In this document: positions 24,158-33,178 of the stretch, one piece after another
How the letters are laid out: every line of letters begins with the position of its first letter
How positions within the stretch are numbered: the stretch's first letter is position 1
NCBI RefSeq assembly: GCF_013141865.1
Contig: NZ_RCST01000001.1
Location: 1,178,001-1,242,000 of the forward strand
DNA: 64,000 nucleotides
Reading direction: 5' to 3'
Origin: Methylomonas sp. ZR1
GTDB lineage: Bacteria > Pseudomonadota > Gammaproteobacteria > Methylococcales > Methylomonadaceae
Program-made: the position numbers and the translations under genes
The notes under the pieces: generated by a model
Database searches by the model: none
The model's input: only the letters and a program-made list of their open reading frames with translations
Told to the model about the DNA's origin: nothing

Positions 24158-24863
24158 GACCATCGGGAGCAGATTAAAGCAATGGAGGGCGTCAAATAAA
24201 ATGAGTCAAGAGGATGCGGCCTTACTATTTGGCGTCTCTTATGGTGTGTATCAAAAGTATGAATCCGATAGGACGATCCCTGGCGGTGATGCGGTTAAGG
24301 GATTTATTGAGGCAGGCATCAATGCCAACTGGCTAATGACAGGCGAAGGCCCAATGCTGCTGGAAGATGCCAAGCAGCTGCCGCCTGAATTGCAAGCCGG
24401 CATTGACTTTGCGCTTTCTTTTGCGGGCGATGAAGAGGCCAAGCGCCGCCTCCAAGCCCGTCAAGAGGAGCAAAGCGCCAAATCAAGGCAGATCGAGGCC
24501 GATCTACAGGCCATCGAGATAGAGGAGGGCTTGCAACTGCCACAGCTGACGCGCATGAACTTTTGGTCATTGATGGCAATGGATCAGGCGTATACGCCGG
24601 TTATTCGCCTGGCGGTCAAGGAGCTGGCGGAGTTTATCCGGCAAATTGAGGCCAAATCGGCCCCGATCCCCACATCACCAGTGAATTACAAGCTGTTGCA
24701 GGATTTGATAGAGTCGCTGGAAACCGCGCTGGATGAACGCAATCTGGAATTGACGCCAGCCCGCAAGGCGGCCGTGATTCAGTTGATGTACGAGTATTGC
24801 AAGCTGGAAGATGATGTGAGTGCTCCGGCCACGGTGGAGAGATTCCTTAAATTAGTGGCGTAA
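24156..24863 (+). CDS. Phage CI-like repressor (HTH_XRE)
   Basis: 235 aa. 'IGSRLKQWRASNKMSQEDAALLFGVSYGVYQKYESDR' (residues 3-39, given as pattern R.K..R...K.SQED.A...GVS.....YE..R) is a complete XRE helix-turn-helix, so the start must be at 24156. This ATG is inside the last operator copy and has no Shine-Dalgarno sequence, so a leaderless or very short leader mRNA is likely. A downstream ATG (24201) with GGAGG would cut the HTH. The remaining part is helical with no S24 peptidase motif, so RecA-driven self-cleavage is not expected. Plus strand, divergent from ner. Confidence 0.88.
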   Translation: MTIGSRLKQWRASNKMSQEDAALLFGVSYGVYQKYESDRTIPGGDAVKGFIEAGINANWLMTGEGPMLLEDAKQLPPELQAGIDFALSFAGDEEAKRRLQARQEEQSAKSRQIEADLQAIEIEEGLQLPQLTRMNFWSLMAMDQAYTPVIRLAVKELAEFIRQIEAKSAPIPTSPVNYKLLQDLIESLETALDERNLELTPARKAAVIQLMYEYCKLEDDVSAPATVERFLKLVA

Positions 24864-24941
24864 ATTGGCGCAAAGTCCAATAGCGGCGCGGCTTTCAAGC
24901 GTCTAAAGTGCGCCGCAACCACCAATACACGGAGATTCATC

Positions 24942-25436
24942 ATGGCTGATCATCAGGACGTTAAGCAAAAGGACATTAAGGACAGAATAAAAGACCAATT
25001 GGAGCACTCGACTTTAAAGCCCACGCCGAAAGAGCCATCCGGCGGTATTAACATTACCATAAACGGCGACAACGTTGATTTAGGCTATGGTGTAGGCAAC
25101 ACCATCAACATCAACTACACCATCACCCACTACTCAGCCCCGAGTCTAGTTTTGGGGCCGTTCATATATATAGGTATAATCGTCAGCGTATCGCCTTTGT
25201 CGATATGGCGTGCAATAAAGCAAAAAGCCGGAAAAACTTTCCGCCAATTATCTCGCAAAATATCAACCAACCTCCCTAAAATGCGCCAAATAACGCGCAA
25301 CCGCAAAACTAACCCAAAATCCCCTCAACCCCAGTCGTCCCGCCACTTCCGGCCAAATCCCGACAAATCCCACCTTCCGCCATATATCCCGCTTAATCAC
25401 ATACTCAGCAGCACACTAAACTGCTCTGCCGGTTAA
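24942..25436 (+). CDS. Small protein at the phage end; C-terminus runs across end repeats
   Basis: 164 aa; the ATG has GGAG 8 bases upstream. N-terminal charged helix ('DHQDVKQKDIKDRIKDQLE'), a beta-rich middle 'INITINGDNVDLGYGVGNTININY', a hydrophobic segment 'LVLGPFIYIGIIVSVSPLSI', then a basic region. From about residue 100 the DNA consists of the transposase-binding repeats, so this part is coded by terminal phage DNA and its sequence ('KTNPKSPQPQSSRHFRP') is low complexity. The last ~12 codons would be host DNA if the end is near 25,401. Function unknown. Confidence 0.55.
   Translation: MADHQDVKQKDIKDRIKDQLEHSTLKPTPKEPSGGINITINGDNVDLGYGVGNTININYTITHYSAPSLVLGPFIYIGIIVSVSPLSIWRAIKQKAGKTFRQLSRKISTNLPKMRQITRNRKTNPKSPQPQSSRHFRPNPDKSHLPPYIPLNHILSSTLNCSAG
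25238..25398. repeat. Transposase end-binding repeats (phage terminus)
   Basis: Four imperfect direct repeats at about 25238-25260, 25279-25302, 25346-25369 and 25373-25398 share the consensus CCGCCAWATATCCCGC with flanking T-rich and A-rich sides. Array position at the repressor end of the prophage is that of Mu L1-L3 (attL) sites. The last copy lies a few bases from CA dinucleotides at 25398-25401, as needed for a TG...CA end. Confidence 0.72.
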
Positions 25437-25877
25437 TCCTACTTCACAATTAGCAACCGTATTGTCGGTTGGTCACGCTCTTCAAAAAGCTGTGTTAACT
25501 GCAGAGTAATTCACTAGCATGTAGTCCTGGTGCCGGACTGAATTTGGCTCCGAGGCCTTGGGTAAGCGCACATCGACGGGTGCGATAAACGCGCGACAAG
25601 ACTTGCCTTAAAGTGCTCGCCGAGTTTGGAAATAAATTTCCCCTGCTACATCATACGTATGAGAATACCAAAATCATTTTTTTAACACTCAGTTTGCCTT
25701 GCTGATAGCACGCGACCTTTGTATTAGCCAGTTTTGTCGCCATTTCCAAGCAAAAGCCGTTCCAGACATCTTGAGCGATGGATAAATCGTCAAGTTTGCT
25801 TGAACAAATAGGCAAATTTGCCGAGTACCTGCTCAGACAGGGCGCTGCAATGCCGATAAAACCCGCCGGACAAATGC
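25437..25877. other. Intergenic, host side of the phage end
   Basis: About 440 bases without a convincing gene on either strand. It holds neither a clear tRNA nor a strong promoter. Probably disrupted host intergenic DNA next to the prophage. Confidence 0.5.
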
Positions 25878-26690
25878 TTAGTTATCCTGGTTTAATGCCA
25901 AACGCTCGGCGAGGCAGCGCAATTGCTCACTGTTGAGCGCTATATCAAACTGCTCGTCCAGCAAGTCATTTAATTGCGCCTGGCTGTCAATTGAATGGCT
26001 AATTTTCTCATCCGCGCGGCATCTTGAAAAATGGGTATTGAACAATTGTACCCAGCCTTCGGCGGTATTCCGGCAAATCAACAAATTTTGCGACAGCAGC
26101 GATTGGTCCCAGGTTGTGCATACCAAGTTGGCCGCGTCCAGGTCGCAGCGTTGCACTTTTGAGCGGTCGAAACTATACAACGCAAACCACTCGCCGTTTT
26201 GCCAGCGCTCCAATACGGTTTCTCCCGTTTCCGCTTCTTCGCGCAACCGAAACTGGTTATGATCCTGGCTTTGCGTCTGCTCGGTATTCAGGCGTAGCGG
26301 CCGATAGTGGCTAGGGCCGCCGAAGCCGGCATCGACCAGCCAGGAATCGCCTTCAGCCTCCACGATAAACGCCAAATGCAGTCGCGGTCCGCCCTCGTTA
26401 CGGCCCATTCGCACTCTGGCCATAATCGGCTGATACGCAAATCCCAACTCGTCCAGCGCCTGTCCAAACAACCCGTTCAATTCGAAACAATAGCCGCCGC
26501 GTCGATTGGCGACGATCTTTTCCATCAACGCCGCCGTTTCCAACTCGGGCAGCAAGCCTAATAGCGGATTGATGTTTTCGAACGGAATAGCGCCGAGTTG
26601 CGCCTGTTGCAATTGGCTGAGCCCGGCGAGGCTAGTCTCCGGTTTGGCTATGCCGATGCGGTTTAGGTAAGCGTTAAAATCAAAACTCAT
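25878..26690 (-). CDS. Arylamine N-acetyltransferase
   Basis: 270 aa from the ATG at 26690 ('MSFDFNAYLNRIG'); upstream codons are not family-like. Catalytic triad visible: Cys in 'RRGGYCFELNGLF', His in 'GPRLHLAFIVE' and Asp in 'WLVDAGFGG'. Also 'IPFENINPLLG' near the N-terminus. It moves acetyl from acetyl-CoA to arylamines and hydrazines by a ping-pong mechanism. Cytoplasmic. Its neighbour downstream of the start is a YfcE-like phosphodiesterase on the same strand; no functional link is evident. Confidence 0.95.
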   Translation of the reverse strand: MSFDFNAYLNRIGIAKPETSLAGLSQLQQAQLGAIPFENINPLLGLLPELETAALMEKIVANRRGGYCFELNGLFGQALDELGFAYQPIMARVRMGRNEGGPRLHLAFIVEAEGDSWLVDAGFGGPSHYRPLRLNTEQTQSQDHNQFRLREEAETGETVLERWQNGEWFALYSFDRSKVQRCDLDAANLVCTTWDQSLLSQNLLICRNTAEGWVQLFNTHFSRCRADEKISHSIDSQAQLNDLLDEQFDIALNSEQLRCLAERLALNQDN

Positions 26691-26789
26691 GGGGTAATCT
26701 GGTACAGTGAAAAAGAGGTTAAATGGAAACGAATCGTGCGCCAGCATGATCCTGCAGGTGACAACGATAACAAATTCTTGCAATCGGTT

Positions 26790-27278
26790 TCAAACTGCCA
26801 GCTCGACGATTCGCGCCTCGATTGCCGTATCCCTGATGACAAGTTCGGCAACGGCTATCGGCAATTTAAATCGGCGTGGACCAGCGCTGCCGGGGTTGAG
26901 ATACAGCACGCCATCAAGTTCTTGAATCGATGGTTTATGCGAATGGCCGGAGATGACGACACGAATCCCGGCCGCGACTGGATCGATGCGCAGCTCGGCC
27001 AGATCGTGAATCACGTAAAGGCACGCTTGCTCAATCGTCACAATGGCGCTAACCGGCAGTTCCTCAACCCAAGCGTCTTTATCGTTGTTACCACGTACCG
27101 CCGTAACCGGTGCCAACTCGTTCAGCCGCTGCAACACCTCCTGTTTGCCGATGTCGCCGGCGTGGATAATCCGCTCGCAGCCCTGCAACGCCGCTAGCGC
27201 CTCGGGGCGGAGTAAGCCGTGGGTGTCGGAGATGATACCGATGCGCTGAATAATTGGGGATTCGGTTTGAGTAGGCAT
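26790..27278 (-). CDS. YfcE/MJ0936-family metallophosphoesterase
   Basis: 162 aa. Metal-binding motifs in order: 'SDTHG' (about residues 17-21), 'HAGDIG' (39-44), 'RGNND' (62-66), 'HDL' and 'GHSHKP' (about 110-115), then 'NPGSAGPRR'. These are the marks of YfcE-like phosphodiesterases with two metals. Substrate in the cell unknown; model substrates are phosphodiesters. Cytoplasmic. Confidence 0.93.
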   Translation of the reverse strand: MPTQTESPIIQRIGIISDTHGLLRPEALAALQGCERIIHAGDIGKQEVLQRLNELAPVTAVRGNNDKDAWVEELPVSAIVTIEQACLYVIHDLAELRIDPVAAGIRVVISGHSHKPSIQELDGVLYLNPGSAGPRRFKLPIAVAELVIRDTAIEARIVELAV

Positions 27279-27515
27279 TTTGGACTTAGTTTACGCCGGG
27301 CGTGGATGTAGTGGAATTAAACTTAAAAGCCGATTTCGATAAGCTTTGCCACCTAAGCTTAATGTGACAACTGCGGTTGCGAAGACTGTTAACGATTTCC
27401 GTGATTCTGGCTGAATTGAAAAATAATTTTTCGAGCCGTTGTCGATTTGGACGCTTCTCAAACGATTATGTGACGACAGCCTTCTTGTCTTTATAAACCA
27501 ACTCGGGAGAAAACC

Positions 27516-27908
27516 ATGAAATACATTTGCTTCGGCTACCTGGACGTCGAAAACTGGACTAGCAAGCCGGAAACCGAACAACTAGCCATGATCGATGCGT
27601 GCTTTGCCTACGATGCCGTCCTGAAGAAAAACGGCAACTGGGTAAGCGGGGAAGGGCTGCAAGGCCCCAACACCGCCGTGACCCTGCGTCACCGAGACGG
27701 CGAAGTATTCCGCACCGACGGCCCTTACGCCGAAACCAAAGAACTGTTGGGCGGACTATTGATTTTGGAAGCGACGGATACTAATCACGCCATCCAGTTA
27801 ATATCCAACCATCCCGGAACGAAGATGGGGCCGTGGGAAATCCGCCCGGCCGAGGATTTATCGGCGATGATTGCTGCAAGCGAGAAGCGGCGGCAGGCGG
27901 CGGGATGA
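27516..27908 (+). CDS. YCII/DGPF-domain protein
   Basis: 130 aa; GGGAG lies 7-8 bases before the ATG. 'MKYICFGYLD', 'DGPYAETKELLGGLLILEA' (DGPF motif about residues 68-86) and 'GPWEIRPAEDLS' are standard features of YciI-like (DGPF) proteins, which often partner ECF sigma factors, though none is adjacent. Ferredoxin-like fold. Its function is not settled. The opposite-strand frame here is a shadow. Confidence 0.88.
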   Translation: MKYICFGYLDVENWTSKPETEQLAMIDACFAYDAVLKKNGNWVSGEGLQGPNTAVTLRHRDGEVFRTDGPYAETKELLGGLLILEATDTNHAIQLISNHPGTKMGPWEIRPAEDLSAMIAASEKRRQAAG

Positions 27909-27967
27909 ATAAAACATGCAAAAAAAACGACGGCTACCGTTTTATACGACTTAACCAAGTCATAGCT

Positions 27968-28168
27968 TTAAGATTCAGGGTCGGAAAGCACGGGTTTTAA
28001 TTCCTCCGGCGCGTCATCGCCAATGGCTATAGGGCGATGACCGTCCCATTGCACCACGTATTGACCCAGTCGGCGCTTGCGCTCCAGGGTTTTGCTGACG
28101 GCGGATTGCAGGCTATCCAACATCGCTTGAGTGTTGGGACTGAGGGTGGGTTTTACTTGTTCGCTCAT
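27968..28168 (-). CDS. Small conserved-looking hypothetical protein
   Basis: 66 aa from the ATG at 28168. 'SPNTQAMLDSLQSAVSKTLERKRRLGQYVVQWDGHRPIAIG' (read as helix then beta hairpin 'GQYVVQWDG..P'). The C-terminus is acidic and Pro-rich. Short proteins of this kind (helix + VVQW/G..P) are frequent in Gammaproteobacteria beside housekeeping genes. No function known. Confidence 0.62.
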   Translation of the reverse strand: MSEQVKPTLSPNTQAMLDSLQSAVSKTLERKRRLGQYVVQWDGHRPIAIGDDAPEELKPVLSDPES

Positions 28169-28288
28169 GACTGGGTCTGCTTTTGTAACAATGCAAAAAA
28201 TTCTACTCACGGAGAAGAAACGTTTCAGAACGAATTTCAGAGTTAGTATCGTGGCAAGTGCCGAATTTATTGTATTTCTATGTCTTTA

Positions 28289-31114
28289 TTAGTTTAACGA
28301 CTCGACTTCTTCCGAATCGTTAAACTCAATATTTCTGTATTTCAATATTTTTTTATCAAACAATTCTATGCCATTTATATCTTCTGAAGGTAAAAATAGT
28401 TGTTTTAATTTTTTTAAGGATTTCAACGGACTTATATCGTTGACTTTTGTCCCGGATATATCCAAATCCACTAAATTTATAAACCCTGCTAACGGTGTTA
28501 CATCGGTTATATTTGACGAGGAAATGTATAAACAATTTATGTTTTCCAGAGTTGGCCAGTTGTTTAGTACATCTTGATAAAGCAAATGAGTCGTAAGGAT
28601 TTTTAAATTTTCTAACTTGGCAAGCGAGGTCCAGTCAGGAGTTTTAACATTAACCAATATTAACTGTTTTAGCTTTTGGCAATTGCCAAGAGCGGCAAAG
28701 CTGTCTATTGACATAGAAAGCAAAAATAATTGTTCCAAATGCTTTAACTTGGCTAGAGGTGAAGCGTCGTCTATTGATTGTTCGAGGATATAAAGTTTTT
28801 TTATTTTGGTGAGTTTGGTTAAACTTGCAAGATCAATATTTGGGCAGTTCGATAAACTCAGGCTAGTTAATGGCTTCAACGCCTTCAATGGGGATAAGTC
28901 TTTAATGCTCAGTTTTTCTAGAGTTAAGCGATTTAAAGCTTCAAAACGATCTAAGACAGTGAGGTCTGAAATGTCGATGTTTTTTAACTTCAGGTTTTTT
29001 AATGTTGAGACATTGATATGCAGCCAATCACCACTCAAGTTCGAGTTGTACAAATCTAATGACTCTATTAGTAAATTTTCTACTGGTTTTAAATCACCAA
29101 TCGCTTCGCCACTTAACGATAATTCGCTGATTTTTGCCTGATGTACTAGGTGGGAAAATACGTTTCTCGAATCGAAACGGTCCGACCAAAGTAATTCGCA
29201 TAGATACTGATAATCATCGCTTTCAACGAAACGGTATTGATTCTGAGTGAGATAGAATGCCCATAAATTAATCAACATCTTTTGGCGCACTTGAAATCCC
29301 AGACGTACGGCACTATCCATCACAATTTTGGCGCAGAGTAGTTGGGCAATTAAATTCGGCTGCCGGGTCAATGAACTTAATAAACCAGTAGGGAATTTTT
29401 CATGATTGGTATTTGGGAATAACAATTCCAAATATTTATCGGTTAAGCGGCTATGCTCAATTTGTTCGAAAAATAAAGCCCAGCATTCATGCCAGCGCGG
29501 TAGCTGAGTGGTTTCCCGACGGTATACCAGACAATCGCTATCAACTTGTGCCTCCTGCTTCAAGGCGTAGGCGGCAAAATATTCCAGAAAACTTAAGTGA
29601 GTAAATCCGTATTGTTCGACACCTTGTTGATTGAAACCGCGCGGGATGAACAAGCCGCTCCGCTCGGCAAGATAGCGGAGGACGAAATCGATTTCTTCGG
29701 GTATTTGCGATGCTGGCATGCCTCGGCTTTGTAACTCCTCCTTAAGTAGAGTTTCAATGTCCGGTTTTTCGATCAACAAGGCCTGATCGTCTTCACCTCG
29801 CTTATCCTGTAGTTGTAGCGCCAGTTTACCCAGCCATTCCGACAAATCCAGATAGTCGTAATTGAATTCCCGGCCCAAAAATTTAAGTCCTCTGGCTCTA
29901 TCCAAACCGGTTAAATAGGTTTCGGCTATGCGTTGGTAAAGCTCAGCACGGCCATCCGGCAAACGACCACGGCGGGAATGAATGAAGCAAATCATGTTCA
30001 GCAACACCGGTATCCGAGCCAAGCGCCCCAAACCGTCATTAGCTTCTATCCGCTTTTGTAGATCATTTATCCTCTGGGGTAAGGCGTGGTCAGCGCTGAG
30101 ATATTGCCGATACCAGTTTTCGATGAACAGGCGAGTTTGCGGTAAATCGAAAGGGGCCAAATAAAAAACCGGTAATTCGAAAAAATGCGTATTTCGAACA
30201 TGAATTGTTTTGGCGAAATATTGTAGTTTTTTCTCCGGGATTGTTTTTTTAGTTAATTCGAATGCTTTTAGAAGCATATCTGCCTCTGTCGCATCTAGTT
30301 GAATTTGTGTGTTTTGTATTTCAATAGCACTATCAATATACGCAGGGACATAACGCTTGACTTTCTGACCAAACCATTCCAATTGGTCGAAGCCCAACAA
30401 GCGGGATGTCATCATAAACACACACCGGGGGAAGCGGTTTATGCCGTCCAAAACCGCCTTACCTAAATACGTTCTGGATTTTTCTTCCGTGACTTCGTCC
30501 AAGCCATCAATTAATAAGAAAGCCTGTCCGCTTTCGAAAAGCTGGCTGATCAATGCCACTTGCTCTTGCAAAGGGGCGGCGAGGTGGTCGAGGTGCTTGT
30601 TCAGAAACACTTGCCAAAGCGTGTCCCAATCGCGAACTTGGCTAAGCGGTAAGTCGCGCAATACCAGCAAAAAAGGCACCCGCTCGCCAAGCTGCATTTT
30701 AGTGAGGTTTTCGCCGCTGTAGCTAAACGCCAGCATCAACCAACTTAGTAGAGTGGACTTACCCGCACCGGGGTCGCCAAGCAGAAACATCCTAGGGTTT
30801 TGTTTGAGAACCTCTACTGCGTCCAGCCAATGTTGGTTTTGGCCTTGCACTTCCATGTTAATCAGTTGTTCCGGATCATAGTGGCGCTCGCCCAGATGTG
30901 GCGGCACAAACAGGTTACGCAAGTAGGCAGGTGCGGTTTTTGTGTCTGGACGGTCTTCATCATCCAGTGCCAAACCGAAGTTATTGGCGACCATGAAATG
31001 CCGCTGCAAGTTTTGAAAATAGCTCAGTAAGGCATGGTTATTTTTTATATCGATAAATGCGCCGGTATCCGGTTCTTGAATGGGGGTTAGGGTTTGGGAT
31101 GTTGAAAGTAGCAT
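28289..31114 (-). CDS. NACHT NTPase with C-terminal leucine-rich repeats (NLR-like)
   Basis: 941 aa. Walker A 'GDPGAGKS' at residues 113-120; Walker B 'LLIDGLDEV' at 200-208, with the acidic D-G-D-E of NACHT domains; then winged-helix/helical regions (about 350-560, 'YGFTHLSFLEYFAAYAL'). The last ~280 residues form LRRs of about 22-24 residues: 'LEALNRLTLEKLSIKDLSPLKAL' (as pattern L..L.L....I.D.SPL..L). There is no evident effector domain at the N-terminus. Related bacterial NACHT proteins act in phage defence. Transcribed with the KAP gene upstream (2-base gap). The AT-rich body suggests acquisition. Confidence 0.9.
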   Translation of the reverse strand: MLLSTSQTLTPIQEPDTGAFIDIKNNHALLSYFQNLQRHFMVANNFGLALDDEDRPDTKTAPAYLRNLFVPPHLGERHYDPEQLINMEVQGQNQHWLDAVEVLKQNPRMFLLGDPGAGKSTLLSWLMLAFSYSGENLTKMQLGERVPFLLVLRDLPLSQVRDWDTLWQVFLNKHLDHLAAPLQEQVALISQLFESGQAFLLIDGLDEVTEEKSRTYLGKAVLDGINRFPRCVFMMTSRLLGFDQLEWFGQKVKRYVPAYIDSAIEIQNTQIQLDATEADMLLKAFELTKKTIPEKKLQYFAKTIHVRNTHFFELPVFYLAPFDLPQTRLFIENWYRQYLSADHALPQRINDLQKRIEANDGLGRLARIPVLLNMICFIHSRRGRLPDGRAELYQRIAETYLTGLDRARGLKFLGREFNYDYLDLSEWLGKLALQLQDKRGEDDQALLIEKPDIETLLKEELQSRGMPASQIPEEIDFVLRYLAERSGLFIPRGFNQQGVEQYGFTHLSFLEYFAAYALKQEAQVDSDCLVYRRETTQLPRWHECWALFFEQIEHSRLTDKYLELLFPNTNHEKFPTGLLSSLTRQPNLIAQLLCAKIVMDSAVRLGFQVRQKMLINLWAFYLTQNQYRFVESDDYQYLCELLWSDRFDSRNVFSHLVHQAKISELSLSGEAIGDLKPVENLLIESLDLYNSNLSGDWLHINVSTLKNLKLKNIDISDLTVLDRFEALNRLTLEKLSIKDLSPLKALKPLTSLSLSNCPNIDLASLTKLTKIKKLYILEQSIDDASPLAKLKHLEQLFLLSMSIDSFAALGNCQKLKQLILVNVKTPDWTSLAKLENLKILTTHLLYQDVLNNWPTLENINCLYISSSNITDVTPLAGFINLVDLDISGTKVNDISPLKSLKKLKQLFLPSEDINGIELFDKKILKYRNIEFNDSEEVESLN

Positions 31115-31116
31115 GA

Positions 31117-32484
31117 CTATAGATTGAGAAAGGGCTTGATTTCGGCTTCGATAACAGTGCCCAAATCGATCAGTAGTCGATGCAGACGAAACACATGGCT
31201 ATCGCTGGGATTGACCGGCAAATCCGCTGTACCGTTAAAAGATGGAACGAGGCTACGCATTGGTTCGTAAATAGGATCGGGTGTAGCTCCCAATGCTGGC
31301 GTTGGGTAATTGGCGTATCCAATCAGGGTACTGATATATGTCGGGTTTTTTGCCAGTTGCTCATTTAAGCTTCGATGAAAGGTGTAAATAATCGCAGTGA
31401 CTGTTAAAAGCCCGTATTCGACTTTTAAGCCTTTTGATATTAACGCACTCGGTGTCGTAGTCGGCGCTATGACCGGCATTTTAGGTAGCTTTCTGAGCAC
31501 GGTTGCCAAACGGTTTGCCAAGGCTTTGATCTTGCGAGGATTAGCGGGCAGGCAATCGTAATTGTCCAGGATTCTTTTCAGTTCGTCGCGATGCGTTCTT
31601 TGTTGTTGGGGAGTACCGGATAAATCCAGGTTTTTAAGCAGATCATATAGATATGCCGACTTTTGCAGCTTATCGGGTATGGGCAGATGATAAATATCCT
31701 GGCAAATTTTTTCCAAGTATTCTCTTGCATGATGATCGCCATCGTTGGAGCCGTCTTTTAAATTTAAGGCTTTGCGTAGTGAGTTTTCTATCTGGCGTTG
31801 ATCCATACCGAATATGACGACGCAGTTCCGTAGGTTTAAATAGACCTTGATGCCTTCCAGCAGCTTCAATGCTGTGTCAGGCATACAGCGGTCGAGGTCG
31901 TCGATGAAAATCACTAGCTTGCGATCAGGATTATTCTTATCTTTACCCAACGCTTGATCGATAGCTTCTTCCAATAATTGACTTAGATGTTGGCTAGCAA
32001 GTTTGTTGTGGTAATTGTCTTTTTCCCATTGCGCTGCTATCTCGGGGATTTTGCTTAGGGCTGGACTCATCACGCCACCGCTGGCTGCCTTCAACGTTTC
32101 ATCGAATGCGCCCAAAATTCCAGTCAGGGTTATCGTGCTCAACTTTTCGGCATTGTTTCGGAATTTATTCCAAGCTCCGAGTTTTGTGCGAATTTCATGT
32201 AATAACGCAACAATTGGTAGCGCTTCGTTCTGGTGTCGCCAAGCTTCGAACCACACCGGCGTAATATCCTGTTTTGGCTTTTTTATATCGCTAGGTAAGA
32301 CGCCAGTCAGCTCTTTATGTAATTGAAGTAAGGCGCTGGTTTTACCACTGCCCCAGTAACCGTTTATCGCAATGCCCTTTGGCGCATCGCAGGTTTTGAT
32401 AACGTCCGCGATTTGCCGAATAAATTCGCCTTGACCAAACGCATCGATATGAATAGGGGCATCGTTATGGCTAAGTTTTGACAT
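31117..32484 (-). CDS. KAP-family P-loop NTPase
   Basis: 455 aa. Walker A 'GYWGSGKT' at 42-49; 'VWFEAWRHQNEALPIVALL' after it is the typical W-F-A-W motif of KAP; Walker B 'LVIFIDDLDRC' at 190-200, with the following 'KLLEGIKVYLNLRNCVVIFGMD' and 'REYLEKI.Q..YHLP'. No convincing transmembrane pair is seen in the usual place, so it may be soluble. It ends 2 bases before the NACHT-LRR start: one operon. KAP proteins are implicated in defence (as in other phage-resistance islands). Upstream 260 bases carry its promoter region. Confidence 0.9.
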   Translation of the reverse strand: MSKLSHNDAPIHIDAFGQGEFIRQIADVIKTCDAPKGIAINGYWGSGKTSALLQLHKELTGVLPSDIKKPKQDITPVWFEAWRHQNEALPIVALLHEIRTKLGAWNKFRNNAEKLSTITLTGILGAFDETLKAASGGVMSPALSKIPEIAAQWEKDNYHNKLASQHLSQLLEEAIDQALGKDKNNPDRKLVIFIDDLDRCMPDTALKLLEGIKVYLNLRNCVVIFGMDQRQIENSLRKALNLKDGSNDGDHHAREYLEKICQDIYHLPIPDKLQKSAYLYDLLKNLDLSGTPQQQRTHRDELKRILDNYDCLPANPRKIKALANRLATVLRKLPKMPVIAPTTTPSALISKGLKVEYGLLTVTAIIYTFHRSLNEQLAKNPTYISTLIGYANYPTPALGATPDPIYEPMRSLVPSFNGTADLPVNPSDSHVFRLHRLLIDLGTVIEAEIKPFLNL

Positions 32485-32519
32485 CTCGCAAAATTCTCTG
32501 AGTTTGGCAGCAGGAGTAT

Positions 32520-32749
32520 AGCACCGGCTCTTTTATCTGAGATTTGTGTTTGTGTTGGGATAACCTTCCGACCAGAGTGTCATATTCCGTTATTAGTTGT
32601 GTCCTGGTCATTGAAAGGAGACAAGAGAGTTTTATTCATTCCAACACGCTGCGTTGGAATGCTTGGTTTGCCCGTGATACGGCTATCATCTTCTACCGCA
32701 ACGCAGTGCTTTTCCTGTTACCACGCAGAGAGTGCTCACAGGAGTGTGT
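32520..32749. other. Intergenic between KAP and HepT genes
   Basis: Contains short open frames only. It has an inverted-looking 'ACACGCTGCGTTGGAATG' region and no terminator I can define. Confidence 0.4.
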
Positions 32750-33178
32750 TCACTCATTTCGGCTCACATCCAACTCCCGCTGCCAAACCACCATCCATTC
32801 CTCCAAAACCGCATACTGCTTTTTGGTGACGATGGCTTGCACGATGCCGTCGTTGAGGTCCAGGTAGTCGTGCACCAGCACGTTGCGGAAGCCTAGGATT
32901 TTCATCAATTCGGCATGCTGATCGGCCGGTAAATCGCCGTGGCTTTTTAATTCGTCCAACGCTTCCCGTGATTGGCTGACTGTCAGTTGGTATTTTTGCT
33001 GGACGAAATAACGCGCCATGCCGATGAAGGCTTCGATATAAACTTGTAGTGCGCGCTGTATCGCCAGTAGGTCGCGTTCGGTCCAGGTATGCGTATTTTC
33101 TTGGCCGTATTCGTTTAGGATGCGCAGCATTTTGTGGCGATGGCGCATTAGCGCCTGTTCATAGGCAATATCTCTCAT
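32750..33178 (-). CDS. HEPN toxin of HepT/MntA type
   Basis: 142 aa from the ATG at 33178 (AAGGA just upstream). All-helical, with the Rx4-6H signature 'RNVLVHDYLDL' near residue ~108, the catalytic motif of HepT RNases. 'ALQVYIEAFIGMARYF' precedes it. In this TA type the MNT partner inactivates HepT by adding AMP to the Tyr next to the motif; 'HDY' offers this Tyr. Overlaps the MntA gene by 20 bases and shares its mRNA. Confidence 0.88.
   Translation of the reverse strand: MRDIAYEQALMRHRHKMLRILNEYGQENTHTWTERDLLAIQRALQVYIEAFIGMARYFVQQKYQLTVSQSREALDELKSHGDLPADQHAELMKILGFRNVLVHDYLDLNDGIVQAIVTKKQYAVLEEWMVVWQRELDVSRNE

Larger units (their letters stand above)
1..25401 (-). mobile_element. Mu-like transposable prophage, one end only
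   Basis: A continuous set of phage genes runs from the repressor/transposase end (right) to head genes (left) and leaves the window at base 1. Mu hallmarks are MuA-type transposase, MuB ATPase, Ner, GemA/Gp16, Mor, DUF2730, gp26-like protein, DUF3486 small terminase and gp28-like large terminase in Mu order. Head genes are not Mu-type (DUF4055-like portal, P22-like coat). The right boundary is set by four imperfect 22-base repeats ending near 25,398; the exact terminal CA (25,398-25,401) is a guess because the other end is absent and no target duplication can be checked. All core genes look intact, so the phage may be active. Confidence 0.92.

Noticed and set aside
27291..27581. 96-codon minus-strand frame before the YciI-like gene
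   Set aside because: Overlaps the real start of a plus-strand gene and has no protein-like features.
32544..32867. 107-codon plus-strand frame at the end of the HepT gene
   Set aside because: Runs into antisense of HepT; no motif.
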